Of a DNA stretch of 64,000 nucleotides, positions 12,704 to 45,200 are shown piece by piece (position 1 is the first letter of the stretch; the number at the start of each line of letters is the position of its first letter). The notes beneath the pieces were generated by a model. It searched no databases. It worked only from the letters and a program-made list of their open reading frames with translations, and was not told the origin of the DNA. A program made the translations under genes and the position numbers. The DNA lies in contig NW_025062285.1 of assembly GCF_000002995.4 (NCBI RefSeq), forward strand, positions 496,001 to 560,000, in the 5' to 3' direction. Source of the stretch: Brugia malayi (Eukaryota > Nematoda > Chromadorea > Rhabditida > Onchocercidae).

Positions 12704-14506
12704 GTAGAGTAGGATTAAGATGGGATACATCATTTCCTTCATGTTATTAAAAACTGACTGTTTCTCTTTTTTCTTAGTTATGGTTATAATTTGTTATAAT
12801 CTCAGAAGTTTATCTTGGAAGTTCATTTTTTCTTATCATATTTCAACTTGGCAAGACTTTTGCAAGTTCCTTTTCCTTTTTGAAACTGATATTCTGCATT
12901 TGGCTGGAAAGCGGAAAGTAGAAAGAGGTAAGAATATGTTTTTTTTTTTTTTTTTTTTTTTTTAATTCTGGAAAGGGTATATGAAAATGTTTTTTTAATT
13001 CTGGAAAGGTATAGTTGTTCTAAGGAGCTGATTGAGTACAGACTTCAGATTTTGGGATTTTCCCAAAGGAGGTGAACATTAAATATTGTGCAGAGTTAAG
13101 AAGAGATTACAATGTTGATTGATGATCTATTTACCACTTTTCAAGCTTATCTAAATTAATTTCGAACTTAGGAATATTCATCTACTTAGATGTTATTGGC
13201 CTGGGAAATAGTGGAGCGCTGTTAGTATAGTAGAAAATTATTAATCTGGTAAGCTAGCGATATGACTTTTTTCTAATAATTTTGAAAACAGACATTCCCT
13301 CGCGTGATTTGTCTTCATCTGCCTTGTTGATACAATTGTATACCCTTTTGCTTATGGTACGTAATTGCGTTCATACACGCGCGATTTGTGTATGGTAGTA
13401 TTTGTGGAAATGTTTTTAAAAACGATAAGTACTTTTTTGTTTTATGTTTGTTTTCTTGAAGTTTTTTCTGATGCATAATTTTATGAATCTACTTTTGCAA
13501 AACAAACGGCCAGCATTTCTTTTACCATTTCTTGGACAACATTGCGCTTGTTTTGATAGTTGTTATCAGTTCAAATATATGGAACATTTGATTATTTTGC
13601 TATAAGAGGTGTAGCTATTTCTCTCAGTTTTGCGTTTAATGGTTCGTTGTAAATTGTCGACTTTCCCGCAATAACGTCCACATGAATGCATCATTCGCTG
13701 TATGCCATAGAGTGGCACATATAAAGAGGTTTTATCGATATGATATACTTTATTGTAGCTAATAAAAATGTTGTTTAATGGAGATCACATTGCTTTAACT
13801 TTCAACAAAGTGGCGAGAGAAAAATTTTGCAGTTTTGTCATCGTCACTGGTAGAAGTAATGGTAGTTGGCGTTATGGGAGTCAGAGGAGGTAAGACACAG
13901 GTAGTAGCGCTTCCCGGTTTAATTTCATCCGTGACATTCAGTTGAGTAGTCAATGCTGTGCTCCGCGTGATGCGCGAAGCACGCATGTCTAGCAGCGATC
14001 TGATCGCATCTCACTATGATAATCTTTTTTAAAAAGGTGACGCGATGCATGTTGCGTTGATCGTCATCGATACGGTGGCTTGCCGATATGGGATGGTGGT
14101 GATATGATACAGCGGTGAGCTAGACTTATCTGAAGAGCACAGCACTTTCGATCGGCTCTCAGCGAAAGCGATTCTGTCGAGAAAGATGCTATGGTGAGAT
14201 TACTTCTTGTTGTATTTGTTGATCGTTTGATGCCCATCCTGCCCACTTTCTACCTGCCCTTTGCTTACAATGTCGTGGAAGATATCATCATCATGTGCTG
14301 TCTCTTCGTAGTGTTCCCATTTCCATTTTCCCTCAATATACAAATTAATATTAGACTTTTCATAAAAAACTGCATTCTAGCTTGAAACTCGAAATTCGAA
14401 TTGGATAAGTTATTTGCAAATATTTTTTGGAGAGAGCAAGTGTGATTCGATGACCAAGAATCGACTTTTAAACTTGAGCTAAAACTCTGGAAGCAATCAC
14501 TGTGAT
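12704..14506. other. Intergenic region upstream of the innexin
   Basis: A T-rich 3' flank of car-1, including a poly-T run at about 12941-12962, is followed by roughly 1.5 kb without a supportable gene. A near-duplicate of a short motif (TTTTTTAATTCTGGAAAGG) occurs at about 12956 and 12992. The segment 13700-14500 is somewhat richer in G and C and probably holds the innexin promoter and leader. A minus-strand frame at 13795-13986 is Thr/Ser-rich and has no recognised homology or splice context. Confidence 0.4.
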
Positions 14507-17500
14507 ATGGATAAGCTATCGATAGTGATCGAATCGCTGACAAAGCCACGATATGAAGAGGATTTCGTCGATCGATTGAATTATCACATCACCACACTTA
14601 TACTACTTATTGCCGCATTCACGATAATAGCCAAGGTTTCTCCTTGATTAGATCCATTGCACTGATTCATTTCTCGAAATGACAAATGACGTTGGATAAA
14701 TGTCCGTTCTTCAATGTGCGCCCTTTTCCACTGAAGAAAGCGCTTTACAAAATACTCTGTGAACAATCTGCGCAACCCATTTCACTCTTCAAAGTGCTTT
14801 GGTTGACCTTTCACCATTTCCATCAGTTGTTACCCACCCCAATTCTCGCTTCTTTCCCTTTCTTCACCATAATTATTACCCATTCTATTAAAATATTGTA
14901 AGTGAGAAACTTCCTCGACCATTCATTCTACTATAATGAAGGAATTTAATAATATCTGACCTATGATTGACCTATCATTCACCAAGTTCACTTTCACTTG
15001 CATCACTCTACACGGAAATCATTTTCTCTTTGTACAGCAAAACGTCACACTCCCTTTCCCTTTCAGATTGTATACTGTAGCACCCTGTTACCCTACCCAT
15101 TCAACAACTCAATCGTCCTGCTTACTCGTACCCTCACCCTTTCCAAGGATTTCTCGACTGTTGTTACCCTACCCATTCAACAACTGATTCGTCCCGCTTA
15201 CTCCACTTAATATTGCTTCCTCCACCATCTCTGAATTCACCTATACTTTTGTCAATTACGGTAGTGACAAGTGACACTGTTACTTTGTCATCATTAATTT
15301 CACTTTAAACATATACTGAAAGGATGACAAGAGAGAGAGAGAGGGATTAGGATGAGAAGACTGTTTAAGAAAGTTGAATCATTTCTTGTCACCCATGAAT
15401 TTTCTTTCTCAGTAATTCATATCAGTTAGCTTTAAGGTAAGTAAAATTCTGTTACGACAGAGTCAGAGAAGGAGAGAAAAAGAAGAAGGGAAAAGGGAAG
15501 AATCTGCTTGATGTGAAGTAAATATGGCAGAGTAGAATTTCTGATCTGATTAATGGATAATATGGCAGAGTAGAATTTCTGATCTGATTAATGGATAATA
15601 TGGCAGAGTAGAATTTCTGATCTGATTCATGGATAATATGGCAGAGTAGAATTTCTGATCTGATTCATGGATAATATGGCAGAGTAGAATTTCTGATCTG
15701 GTTCATGGATAATATGGCAGAGTAGAATTTCTGATCTGGTTCATGGATAATATGGCAGAGTAGAATTTCTGATCTGGTTCATGGATAATATGGCAGAGTA
15801 GAATTTCTGATCTGGTTCATGGATAATATGGCAGAGTAGAATTTCTGATCTGGTTCATGGATAATATGGCAGAGTAGAATTTCTGATCTGGTTCATGGAT
15901 GAATGGTCCTTTAAGCATTACTATAAGCTTATAGATCAATGAAATAGGAGCGAAAAGAAAGAGAATATTACATTTAAAATGGATGGAAACGAATTGAACT
16001 GATAAAATTCATTGGATGATTCTTTGATCGATGAAAACATCACAGAACTGTGTTGAAAGCTCAGGATTTCCTCCTGCTTAATAGAAAGTATGAAGGAATT
16101 CAATCTTGAATTTGTAGGAGTATGGCGGTGACCCGATTCAGTGTTGGTTACCTGCCGAATTAGCATCCCAGAAATCATGGGAACAGTATGCGGAGGATTA
16201 CTGCTTTGTGGAGAACACGTACTACATTCCGCTAGAGCAGAACATGCCGCAGAGCGAGAAGCACCGCGACGAGAGACTGATCACTTATTATCAAGTAAGG
16301 GCATCGACGCATTCATTTGTTTCTTGCGGACTGGTATTCTGTTTGGACCAGTTTGGATGGATAGGTATGTTAGTATAATGATGTATCTGAATAAGTCTGG
16401 TCTGAAGTACCATAAACTCGTCCGAACTGTTTCAGTGGGTACCGTTTACACTGCTGCTGCAAGCGATGCTATTCGTGATACCTCACGTCTTCTGGAGAAT
16501 GCTCAACTGGACGTCAAGTTCGTTTTGTCAAGTCTCAAGAAATATTTGTAGGTTTATAAGTTAAGTGTGCGTCTTTTAATTTAAGTATTCAAAGAACTTG
16601 AGGGAATTCCATTATTTTTTAAATCATATTCAGTTCTCTTGCAGACGTGCAGACGCGTGCAGTAATATCAATGGCGGACAGCGTGCGTCAAATGGATCCT
16701 TGTGGTGATGAAGCGCGTGATACTGTGAATGCCATCGCCAGTCACATTTATCATGCTGAGAAATCCACCAGACATTTGCATAAAATATTGCAGAACAGTA
16801 ATTTGCTTGTCATCTTTACAAGGTACCATAATATAACATTGGTTTGGAGTGGCAAATAGTCGTTGAGATTCACTTATCATGTCGACGCTTTAATAATAAT
16901 GTCGAGAACGTCTATCCTTACGTGATCAGACGGATTCCCAATGTGTAATAGCCTGACTAGCTATGTAATTGGAATGCTGTTTCAGGATGTTTACCCAATC
17001 TTATCTCAGTACAGTCTATCTGATAACCAAATTGTTATTTGTAGCAAATGCAACAGTGCAGGTGAGAGCAGATGAATTTTCTAGGACTTTTTACCTGTTT
17101 GATTTCACTTAATTTGAAATTCAGTGGCTTTAAAGCATATAGCAGTCATTTTGCCAAAAGCAATTGTATTGCAGTTTGTAAATTTGTCCATTTTCAGTTT
17201 TGGATAGTATCACTTTATTTGGGCGGTAATGGCTACGATTTGACAAGAGCACTACTGAGACAGGAAACCTGGCAAAGCACTGGTCTTTTCCCAAGGGTTA
17301 CCATGTGCGACTTTAAGGTTCGTTCTCTTCCAAGAAAGAAAATGTGCCATGAAGGACTGACGATGTATGTCAACGAAAACAGAACAATAAAACGCAGAAA
17401 TTCAGATCCGTGTCATGGGCAATGTGCACCGCCACACCATTCAATGCGTCCTGATGGCGAATATGTTCAACGAGAAGATATACGTTGCTCTGTGGTGGTG

Positions 17501-17905
17501 GTTTCTGGCGGTAATCACCCTAACAGTTGTCAACTTCTTCTACTGGATCTACACGCTAAATTCAGTCACTTCAAGTCATCAGTTTCTGATTGGACTCGTC
17601 ACACTCGGTGTCAGTTTAGTTCCAGTTAGACAGAATGGCACAGGTGCACATGCATGTGCATTTGTCGTAGTATCCTCATAACGTGACTGAAACAGTTACT
17701 TTAATACCTCCGTTTAAGCTTACCTGATGTCATTAATTTTTAGCAACCGCAAGAAAAAATGACAAATCATCTCATGCAGCTCTTTGCTGAACAGTTCGTC
17801 GGCGATACTGTATTGGTATTAAGGCTGGTGACGCAAAATGCCAGCGAATTGGTTGCAAGTAGCATCACCGCCCGCTTGTATGACATTTTTGTTAAGAAAA
17901 GGTAA
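14507..17905 (+). CDS. Innexin (gap-junction channel protein)
   Basis: Eight exons join in phase: 14507-14635, 16118-16294, 16436-16547, 16645-16822, 16986-17061, 17198-17317, 17406-17609 and 17744-17905 (TAA), giving 385 aa, a normal innexin length. The N-terminus reads [20 protein letters not shown] (TM1). Next comes the family signature YGGDPIQCW, then [29 protein letters not shown] (TM2), TM3 near [18 protein letters not shown], the second loop with [20 protein letters not shown] and IQC, and TM4 in [20 protein letters not shown]. Both extracellular loops keep two cysteines each, as innexins need for docking. The protein should form hexameric hemichannels in the plasma membrane for electrical and metabolic coupling. 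The end of exon 7 (17609, GTCAGT donor) is the least certain junction; it was chosen because it restores phase to exon 8. I cannot say which of the many nematode innexins it is. Confidence 0.93.
15522..15901 (+). repeat. 38-bp minisatellite, 10 tandem copies, in innexin intron 1
   Basis: The unit begins ATATGGCAGAGTAGAATTTC and continues TGATCTGRTTMATGGATA, 38 bp in all, repeated ten times head to tail. Variants are ordered: copies 1-2 end GATTAAT, copies 3-4 GATTCAT, copies 5-10 GGTTCAT. The array lies wholly inside the 1.48-kb first intron (14636-16117). Confidence 0.95.
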
Positions 17906-20438
17906 AACAGCAGAACATTTTCCGGAATGACCGGTCGTCATTCCAATTCTTCTTCTGTGTCTTGCAATGCAATTCTTCGAGACAAAATGATCTCTTCCTT
18001 CTAATTAAGGAAGACTTGGATGGATCACACTCATTAGAATTGCTTCAATAATACTCTGTTACAATACCACTGGGCACGTCCTGATTTACGGAAAGAAAGA
18101 CTGCCTTACCAAAGTCACGTAGGCCAGTCTCGTGTCCAGCAGCGCCACTAACATTTGCTGGCGGCTTCATGGACATACCTGATTGCACACATACGAACAA
18201 TTTTGTCCTAGCACCTACGTCCTTGCCAGTCTTAGCTAAAACCTCTTCGGTCTCTCTAATATATACTACAGGTAAACGCTATCTTTTCCCCATTAGTTTA
18301 TTCAAGCTTTATTTAAAATATTCCTCTCAGGTCTTACTCATGCGTTTTATTTTCGAACCCTCAGTACAAACTGCGCTCATTTAACGAAATGTAGGAAAAG
18401 GCTTTGGCTAGAAAACCTTATCTTGAAACTAGAGGTCCTTCTTATCATATCATATCAGAGAGTTACCCTGTGCAGTACTCATCCACAAGACTAGCCAATC
18501 AGTCACACCGATCTCTGTTTCCTCAGTTTCCCAGGACAATCCTGCAAAAGATTTGATGCTGAGTAAACTGCAAATGCCTCATGCAGGATTCTTGCAGAAA
18601 GGAAAACGAACGGAACACTTGCCGCAGTGAAGGAAAGACCCGAAGAGATCTGAAGATAACCCTTACAACGTCGACGTCGTCTCCTGAATTGCCATCACAG
18701 GTGGTCAAGAGATGAGGAAGCCAATAGTCATTGCTTCCGTGTCATTCTATTTCCAAATTCATCCTTCTCCTTCGCATATGTTCTCGGTTGCATTTTCAAA
18801 TGAGCTATTCAATTTTTGAATATTGAAATCGAGAAATATTGCAAGATATTTCCATTTTATATTATTTCTTTATGAATCTCTTCTTTGCTTCATACTGAGA
18901 TATGCACATTTCAGGCTCTGTTCCTCCTGAAGCCATAATATCTTCAAAAGAATAACCTTAACCACTTGCTTGAATATTCTAAATGTGTCCCACGAACACG
19001 ATTCAGAACGCTTCCCAATAGTGTTACATAGTAATTCAACAATAAATAACGAAAAGCAAATAGAAAATTAAGTAAGAAAAGCTAAAGGCTTTGATCACAC
19101 AGTTTTAGTTCAATTCTAACTAGTGGGAACACATTTTTGTTGATAAAGCAAGGTCGAGAACTGAGAAATCATCCTGCATAATGAGAAACTAAGAAAGTTA
19201 TTACTAGAGAGAGAGAGAGAGAGAGGGACAGTCTGAAAATATATGAGACAAGAAATTGATACAAAGTGAAATTGAACAAAATATGACACAATGAAATGTG
19301 ACACCTCCTTAACTTAACTCTAAAACATACATCTGAAATAATACAAATACCGGAAATGAGAAGGAAAACCCGCGGTTGAAGTAATAGTAGCGATGATGGG
19401 TATGAGCGGTGTGGTGTGAAATTAAAAGATAATTAAAAAGATGGTACGAATACCTGAGATGATTCGATTAACTACTGGATTAGCATTACCATTTACTATA
19501 GATATAACGCAGATCAAAGAGTATTTCAGAACTTTCACCAAGAAATTTAGTGACGTGAAAATTATTCACGTATCACCTAACTACTATTACGGGATGCAAG
19601 TTTTGGTGGAATAATTAAATCGCTAAAACAGATGAGTGAGTAAGTTTCAACTCGCTCATCTCACCATCTATCATCTAAGTAAATCACATTGTCGTGTTGT
19701 AACATGGCATGTTCTAATCATTTGCTGAACATGTTACAGTTAGTAAATCAATTCGAACAATTAAGCAACATATTTTACATTAATACATGAGTATAGGTCA
19801 CACGTTACTCTCGGGATTTCCAGATGCAATATGTAAGGAATGGAAGGTTAAGAATGAATGTCACAACAATTAAAAGGTATAATATCTGGTCGGGAAACAA
19901 ATCAAGGATACCTCTCTAACCTAAGTTTCTTCTTTCTCTTCAACTACTGCAAATTTGTACAATAAAAAAGACTTGCAAAACGATCGAATGCGTCAATAAG
20001 TTAATCAATTATAAGAAAAACGAATTTGAAAAAATGAATTGAGGAGATAGAAAAGAAGGAATAGCACATTCGAAAGAAAAAAAAAACGAAGTAAGGCCTT
20101 ATCCAAAAATCAAAAAATCCCGGAGTTTATTAGTATTATGAGGATCCATTCCACTGCAACAAAATGAAAATGATAAAAACTATCCTTGAACAGTTATCTT
20201 ATAGCATTATAGATATAAGCAAAAAAATTTAATTGAATTTCTCAGGAAGAACTGAGATTAAAGAGATGAATAGAAACAGCTGGAGTGATGAATTTGTAGC
20301 ATTATATGATAGCAGGTACAACGAGCAACTTTAGACAGTTAGCATAGAAACTTTTAATTAATAATTAATAGAAACCAATAGTGATACATTTTAATTAATT
20401 TAAATCATTCTAGTTCCAAACAACACTTGCATCTCCCG
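17906..20438. other. Convergent intergenic region between innexin and dapk-1
   Basis: Both flanking genes end here, so the region should hold two 3' UTRs. I see no coding exon with support. A (GA)n run lies at about 19206-19226. On the minus strand an AATAAA lies at about 20126-20131, some 310 bases past the dapk stop codon, and is a possible poly(A) signal for that gene. Confidence 0.5.
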
Positions 20439-40699
<20,261 letters not shown>

Positions 40700-42218
40700 A
40701 GTTCACCTAATCTACCTTGTCGCAATTTTCATAATACTCACTTCGTCCACTTATTCTCCTCAATCGACGACAGTACTGCGCAGTGCAATACTGCCAGCTG
40801 AACAAATATCTACCTTTGAAATTATATGCTTCCTACTGAATATAGACGTGAGGTACGTCTGTTGTTTACCTTGTGTCCAAGTTATGTCACCAGTAACTGC
40901 GTTATTTTCTCGGGAAAAATACCGAGAGAGATATAGTCGATTCAGTATGCGATTCAACGGGAAGGTTTATCGATTACAGGACATCTTTATCAGTAAAATG
41001 ACTGTTTTCAAGTAGAGTTAAGGAAGATGATGAGTTGAGTAGAAGGAAAGAAAGTATAAAATCAACCAATCGCTAACATTATCTCTTCCATTAGAAGCTG
41101 AAAATTTGCATATTTAGAAATAAATAACCGCGAAACGCTATACAACAAAAGTGGTCGCATGCATGATAAAAGGAACAATTAATACAGACTTTGCTTAAAT
41201 AAGACATTTTCGAGACTTTGCTTTGCCGTTTCATCTTCCCGCTTTATTCACATGCTGCCATAATAATTAGAAATAGTAATTGTATTAAGCTATCAGCCTA
41301 CCGTGTCACATCCCTCTTTAACACAAGAAATAGCTGATATATTTTTGATCGAAGCTAAGTGATATACGACGTAAGCAGCAATGTGATGCATAAAGTTCAA
41401 AATTAAATTCTCTTTAACTAAGAATTATAAATTATTCAAATTGGTAAGGAATCATATTATGGGCAATGATATGAAGAGAATTACCACGAATCTACAAATT
41501 ATGACAATTAACATTTAGTTTTATTAATTGTGAATTTGATTAGAAGGATTTAATTTGATTGAATTTCATTCGAAATTTTTCAAGAATTCCAGAAATTTGA
41601 AACGTTTGTATTTCAAGAGTAGCACAAAATGAATGAGTACGGCTACCTGTGAAGAAAAGCAGGAATGGTAGTGATGACACGTCAGCAAGCGTATCAATCA
41701 AAGTTTTAATTTAGACTTTATGTGCAGGTGCACAGGAATAAACCGACAATCAGTTCTTAATTTGGTTTGATAAAAAAGACAGACGCCGTCAAATTTCGTT
41801 TAATCTATTTCTATAGAGACAAAATTGAGATGAACGCGTGAGTGTGAGTTACTGATGAAATAATTTTGCTATGATATTAAAACATACCCACACACACACA
41901 TACATACATATACATGCATGCACAGACACAGACACCCGCATCTCGTATGTCATTGAATGCATCAATCAAACAGGAATAAATAAGGCACCGTGACAGAAGT
42001 GAACTGCGGAGTCAACGAACCGTCACGCAGATAACGCATGCGGTATTGCTGAAGGTTCCGAAATTTATAAGAAGTCTAAATGTATTGTATGCATCCGTGT
42101 ATCATGGTTGGGAGGAGGAAAGAGAGAAGAGTCTCAGTCTCGGGTTCAGTCCCGAGCAGACTGCTTGTGATATCGGTGAATGAATCGGTTGACAAGCAGG
42201 TAAGTTGCGAAAGAGGCC
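40700..42218. other. Upstream region of dapk-1, AT-rich
   Basis: This is about 1.5 kb directly 5' of the dapk-1 start codon. It presumably contains that gene's promoter and 5' UTR. A CA/TACA-rich tract is at about 41885-41937. A hairpin-capable sequence lies at 42139-42156 (CTCGGGTTCAGTCCCGAG). No coding exon is supportable. Confidence 0.4.
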
Positions 42219-45200
42219 ATGGAGTGTGACACTGCAATTACCACCAACGTAGCAGATGAGCTCGAAACGGCGCAGTATTTCATCTACCGAATGTTCAATG
42301 AGCGCATCAGAAAACGAGTATGTAATCAGTTATTCTAAAACCTTTCATGTGTTAGTCACAGTATACATCTTTTTCGTATACGTATTAAACGTGATACGTG
42401 TAACTAACAGCAAACTATCTTCGTTTTGCAACGTGGATGGAAACAAATTGAATGTAAGTAACAATTGAAGAGGGAAACAATCGGAACAAATGGTAGAGAT
42501 GTGTCTTCCCATGCAGTGAAGCACTGACGGATCTCTTTTCTAACATTGTTGGCTAGATTAAATGTTTCAGATGAAACAGTGAAGTGTCATTTTTATAAAA
42601 ATAAGCCTCAAAGAATATTTTCAGAAAGTTGGCTAAAAGGAAGCACTGAAATTGGAAAAGACAACAAGTTAGCAGTAAAGTGAATGTAGCAAAAAGGTTC
42701 GCTGGTCAACAACTGCTGTATTTCAAGATCAGAAGCAATGCTCTTTTTCCTGTTCACGAGAACTTCATACGAGTAAGAAATAAAAAGAGCACATCAAAAT
42801 TTCAAGAAGATTAAACTGACTACAATTTAAATAAACTTACAAATTTTCAAAACAACACATAAGCGAAATTTGAATTGTGCAAACAAATATTTCATCACTA
42901 TTAAATAGATAACACAACGATTCTCTCCAAGGTGAAAAGAGTTGCTAGTGCTATAAGGTTACGTAGAATGAGTCACTACTGATTCAGGTATGTAAACGTC
43001 ACACGATGCATAGAAACACGTGACAGTTGTAATACGTCAAAATATGGCTCATTCTTGAATAAGAAAAAAAAAACACGGAGACCAGAAGAGGGACTATTTA
43101 GCTGGCAGACTGACAGGACAGGAAAAGAGGAATGCATCTCAGGGAGGAGAGATGAAATTTTGGAAACAATCAATGGAATTACACAGCACAAGCACGTCAC
43201 ACTCCCGAAGGTAAGTACTGTTTGAGTGTGTGTTGAAAGTACACAAGCGGTGAGGGAGTGTCGGCTACCTTATGGGAATTTGCAGATATTTCTGAAGAAA
43301 CAGAAACAGACTTCTCGAGAATCGCTCTTCTTTCTTCTTCCAGGGCATCCTGAACCTGTGGATCCTTTGTCTTACTTCACACTTTCAACCGAATTGAAGG
43401 AAATCTGACCAGAAGTTGGTTAGTTTGTCGCTAACGGTCAAACTTATTCATCCACATATATATAACTTATATCTACTTATCTACCATTTATCAACATATA
43501 ATTTTTTTGCACCCTTAACTGACCACAACATTCACACTGACCAAATCCTTACAACACTGCACTGAATTCAGAGTTGATAACACTATTCTGATGACATTCT
43601 CGGCTTGCATTACATTCACCGTTACCTGCCATAAACTTTTGCCATAAATCTATCCATTTTCCGATATTTCCCACTTTCAATAGTCGACTGGAGCATTCCC
43701 GCCACTCATATATTGAGCAGTACATTTGGAACTGCCACTAACGACTGTGTTGTCTCTTGGCTGTCCAGCAAGATCATTTCTAGTAGCGTAAGTTAACATC
43801 TCGGGATCAACATGGCAGTGACACGACAATAAGAGGTAACGATCATTACAGTCCATAATGTCATCTCTCTCTCAGTTTCGAAGGTTGGAGGTAACACGGA
43901 TTTCCTCTTTCTTTTCCTTTGAAACAGTAAATGGAAAGGTAAAAAGCTTCGAATATGTTGAATTCATTGTCAAATCATTCGATGCATTCTCGATTCGCCA
44001 TGCAACCAGAAACAGATCAAAAGACAGCGTCACGCAACATTCTTCGTGCAAGTCATCAATGACAATCATTAGTGTTGTCATCTGTACTGTCGTAGGTTTA
44101 TCATAAAAAAGCTTTCGAGATAAAATGGACGCTATTACAACATCAAAGGAGCAAATCGAGGAATACCACCAACCGAATGACTCACTGGTGACTGCCGGTC
44201 GGTCACTCATGGCAAAGTGGCTTTTTAACTATGCTTAAGCAAGAAGAACAAAACATGCACTTTACACCGATGAAAATTTCACACTGATTTAGCTCGAAGA
44301 AGTGAAAAGAACTATCAGACGTTACGACTTATTTTTGGAACATACGACAAGTCTTGCACTAACTACCTCTCCAACGTGTCACACGACTTATTTTTGGAAC
44401 ATACGACAAGTCTTGCACTAACTACCTCTCCAACGTGTCACACGACTTATTTTTGGAACATACGACAAGTCTTGCACTAACTACCTCTCCAACGTGTCAC
44501 ACGACTTATTTTTGGAACATACGACAAGTCTTGCACTAACTACCTCTCCAACGTGTCACACGACTTATTTTTGGAACATACGACAAGTCTTGCACTAACT
44601 ACCTCTCCAACGTGTCACACGACTTATTTTTGGAACATACGACAAGTCTTGCACTAACTACCTCTCCAACGTGTCACACGACTTATTTCTGGAACATACG
44701 ACAAGTCTTGCACTAACTACCTCTCCAACGTGTCACACGACTTATTTCTGGAACATACGACAAGTCTTGCACTAACTACCTCTCCAACGTGTCACACGAC
44801 TTATTTCTGGAACATACGACAAGTCTTGCACTAACTACCTCTCCAACGTGTCACACGACTTATTTTTGGAACATACGACAAGTCTTGCACTAACTACCTC
44901 TCCAACGTGTCACACGACTTATTTTTGGAACATACGACAAGTCTTGCACTAACTACCTCTCCAACGTGTCACACGACTTATTTTTGGAACATACGACAAG
45001 TCTTGCACTAACTACCTCTCCAACGTGTCACACGACTTATTTCTGGAACATACGACGAGTCTTGCACTAACTACCTCTCCAACGTGTCACACGACTTATT
45101 TCTGGAACATACGACGAGTCTTGCACTAACTACCTCTCCAACGTGTCACACGACTTATTTCTGGAACATACGACGAGTCTTGCACTAACTACCTCTCCAA

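Noticed and set aside
13795..13986. Thr/Ser-rich minus-strand frame upstream of the innexin
   Set aside because: Low complexity, no acceptor or partner exon, and in the likely promoter region of a plus-strand gene.
42139..42156. tRNA T-arm-like hairpin
   Set aside because: The stem and loop sizes are wrong, and no acceptor, D or anticodon arms can be drawn around it.
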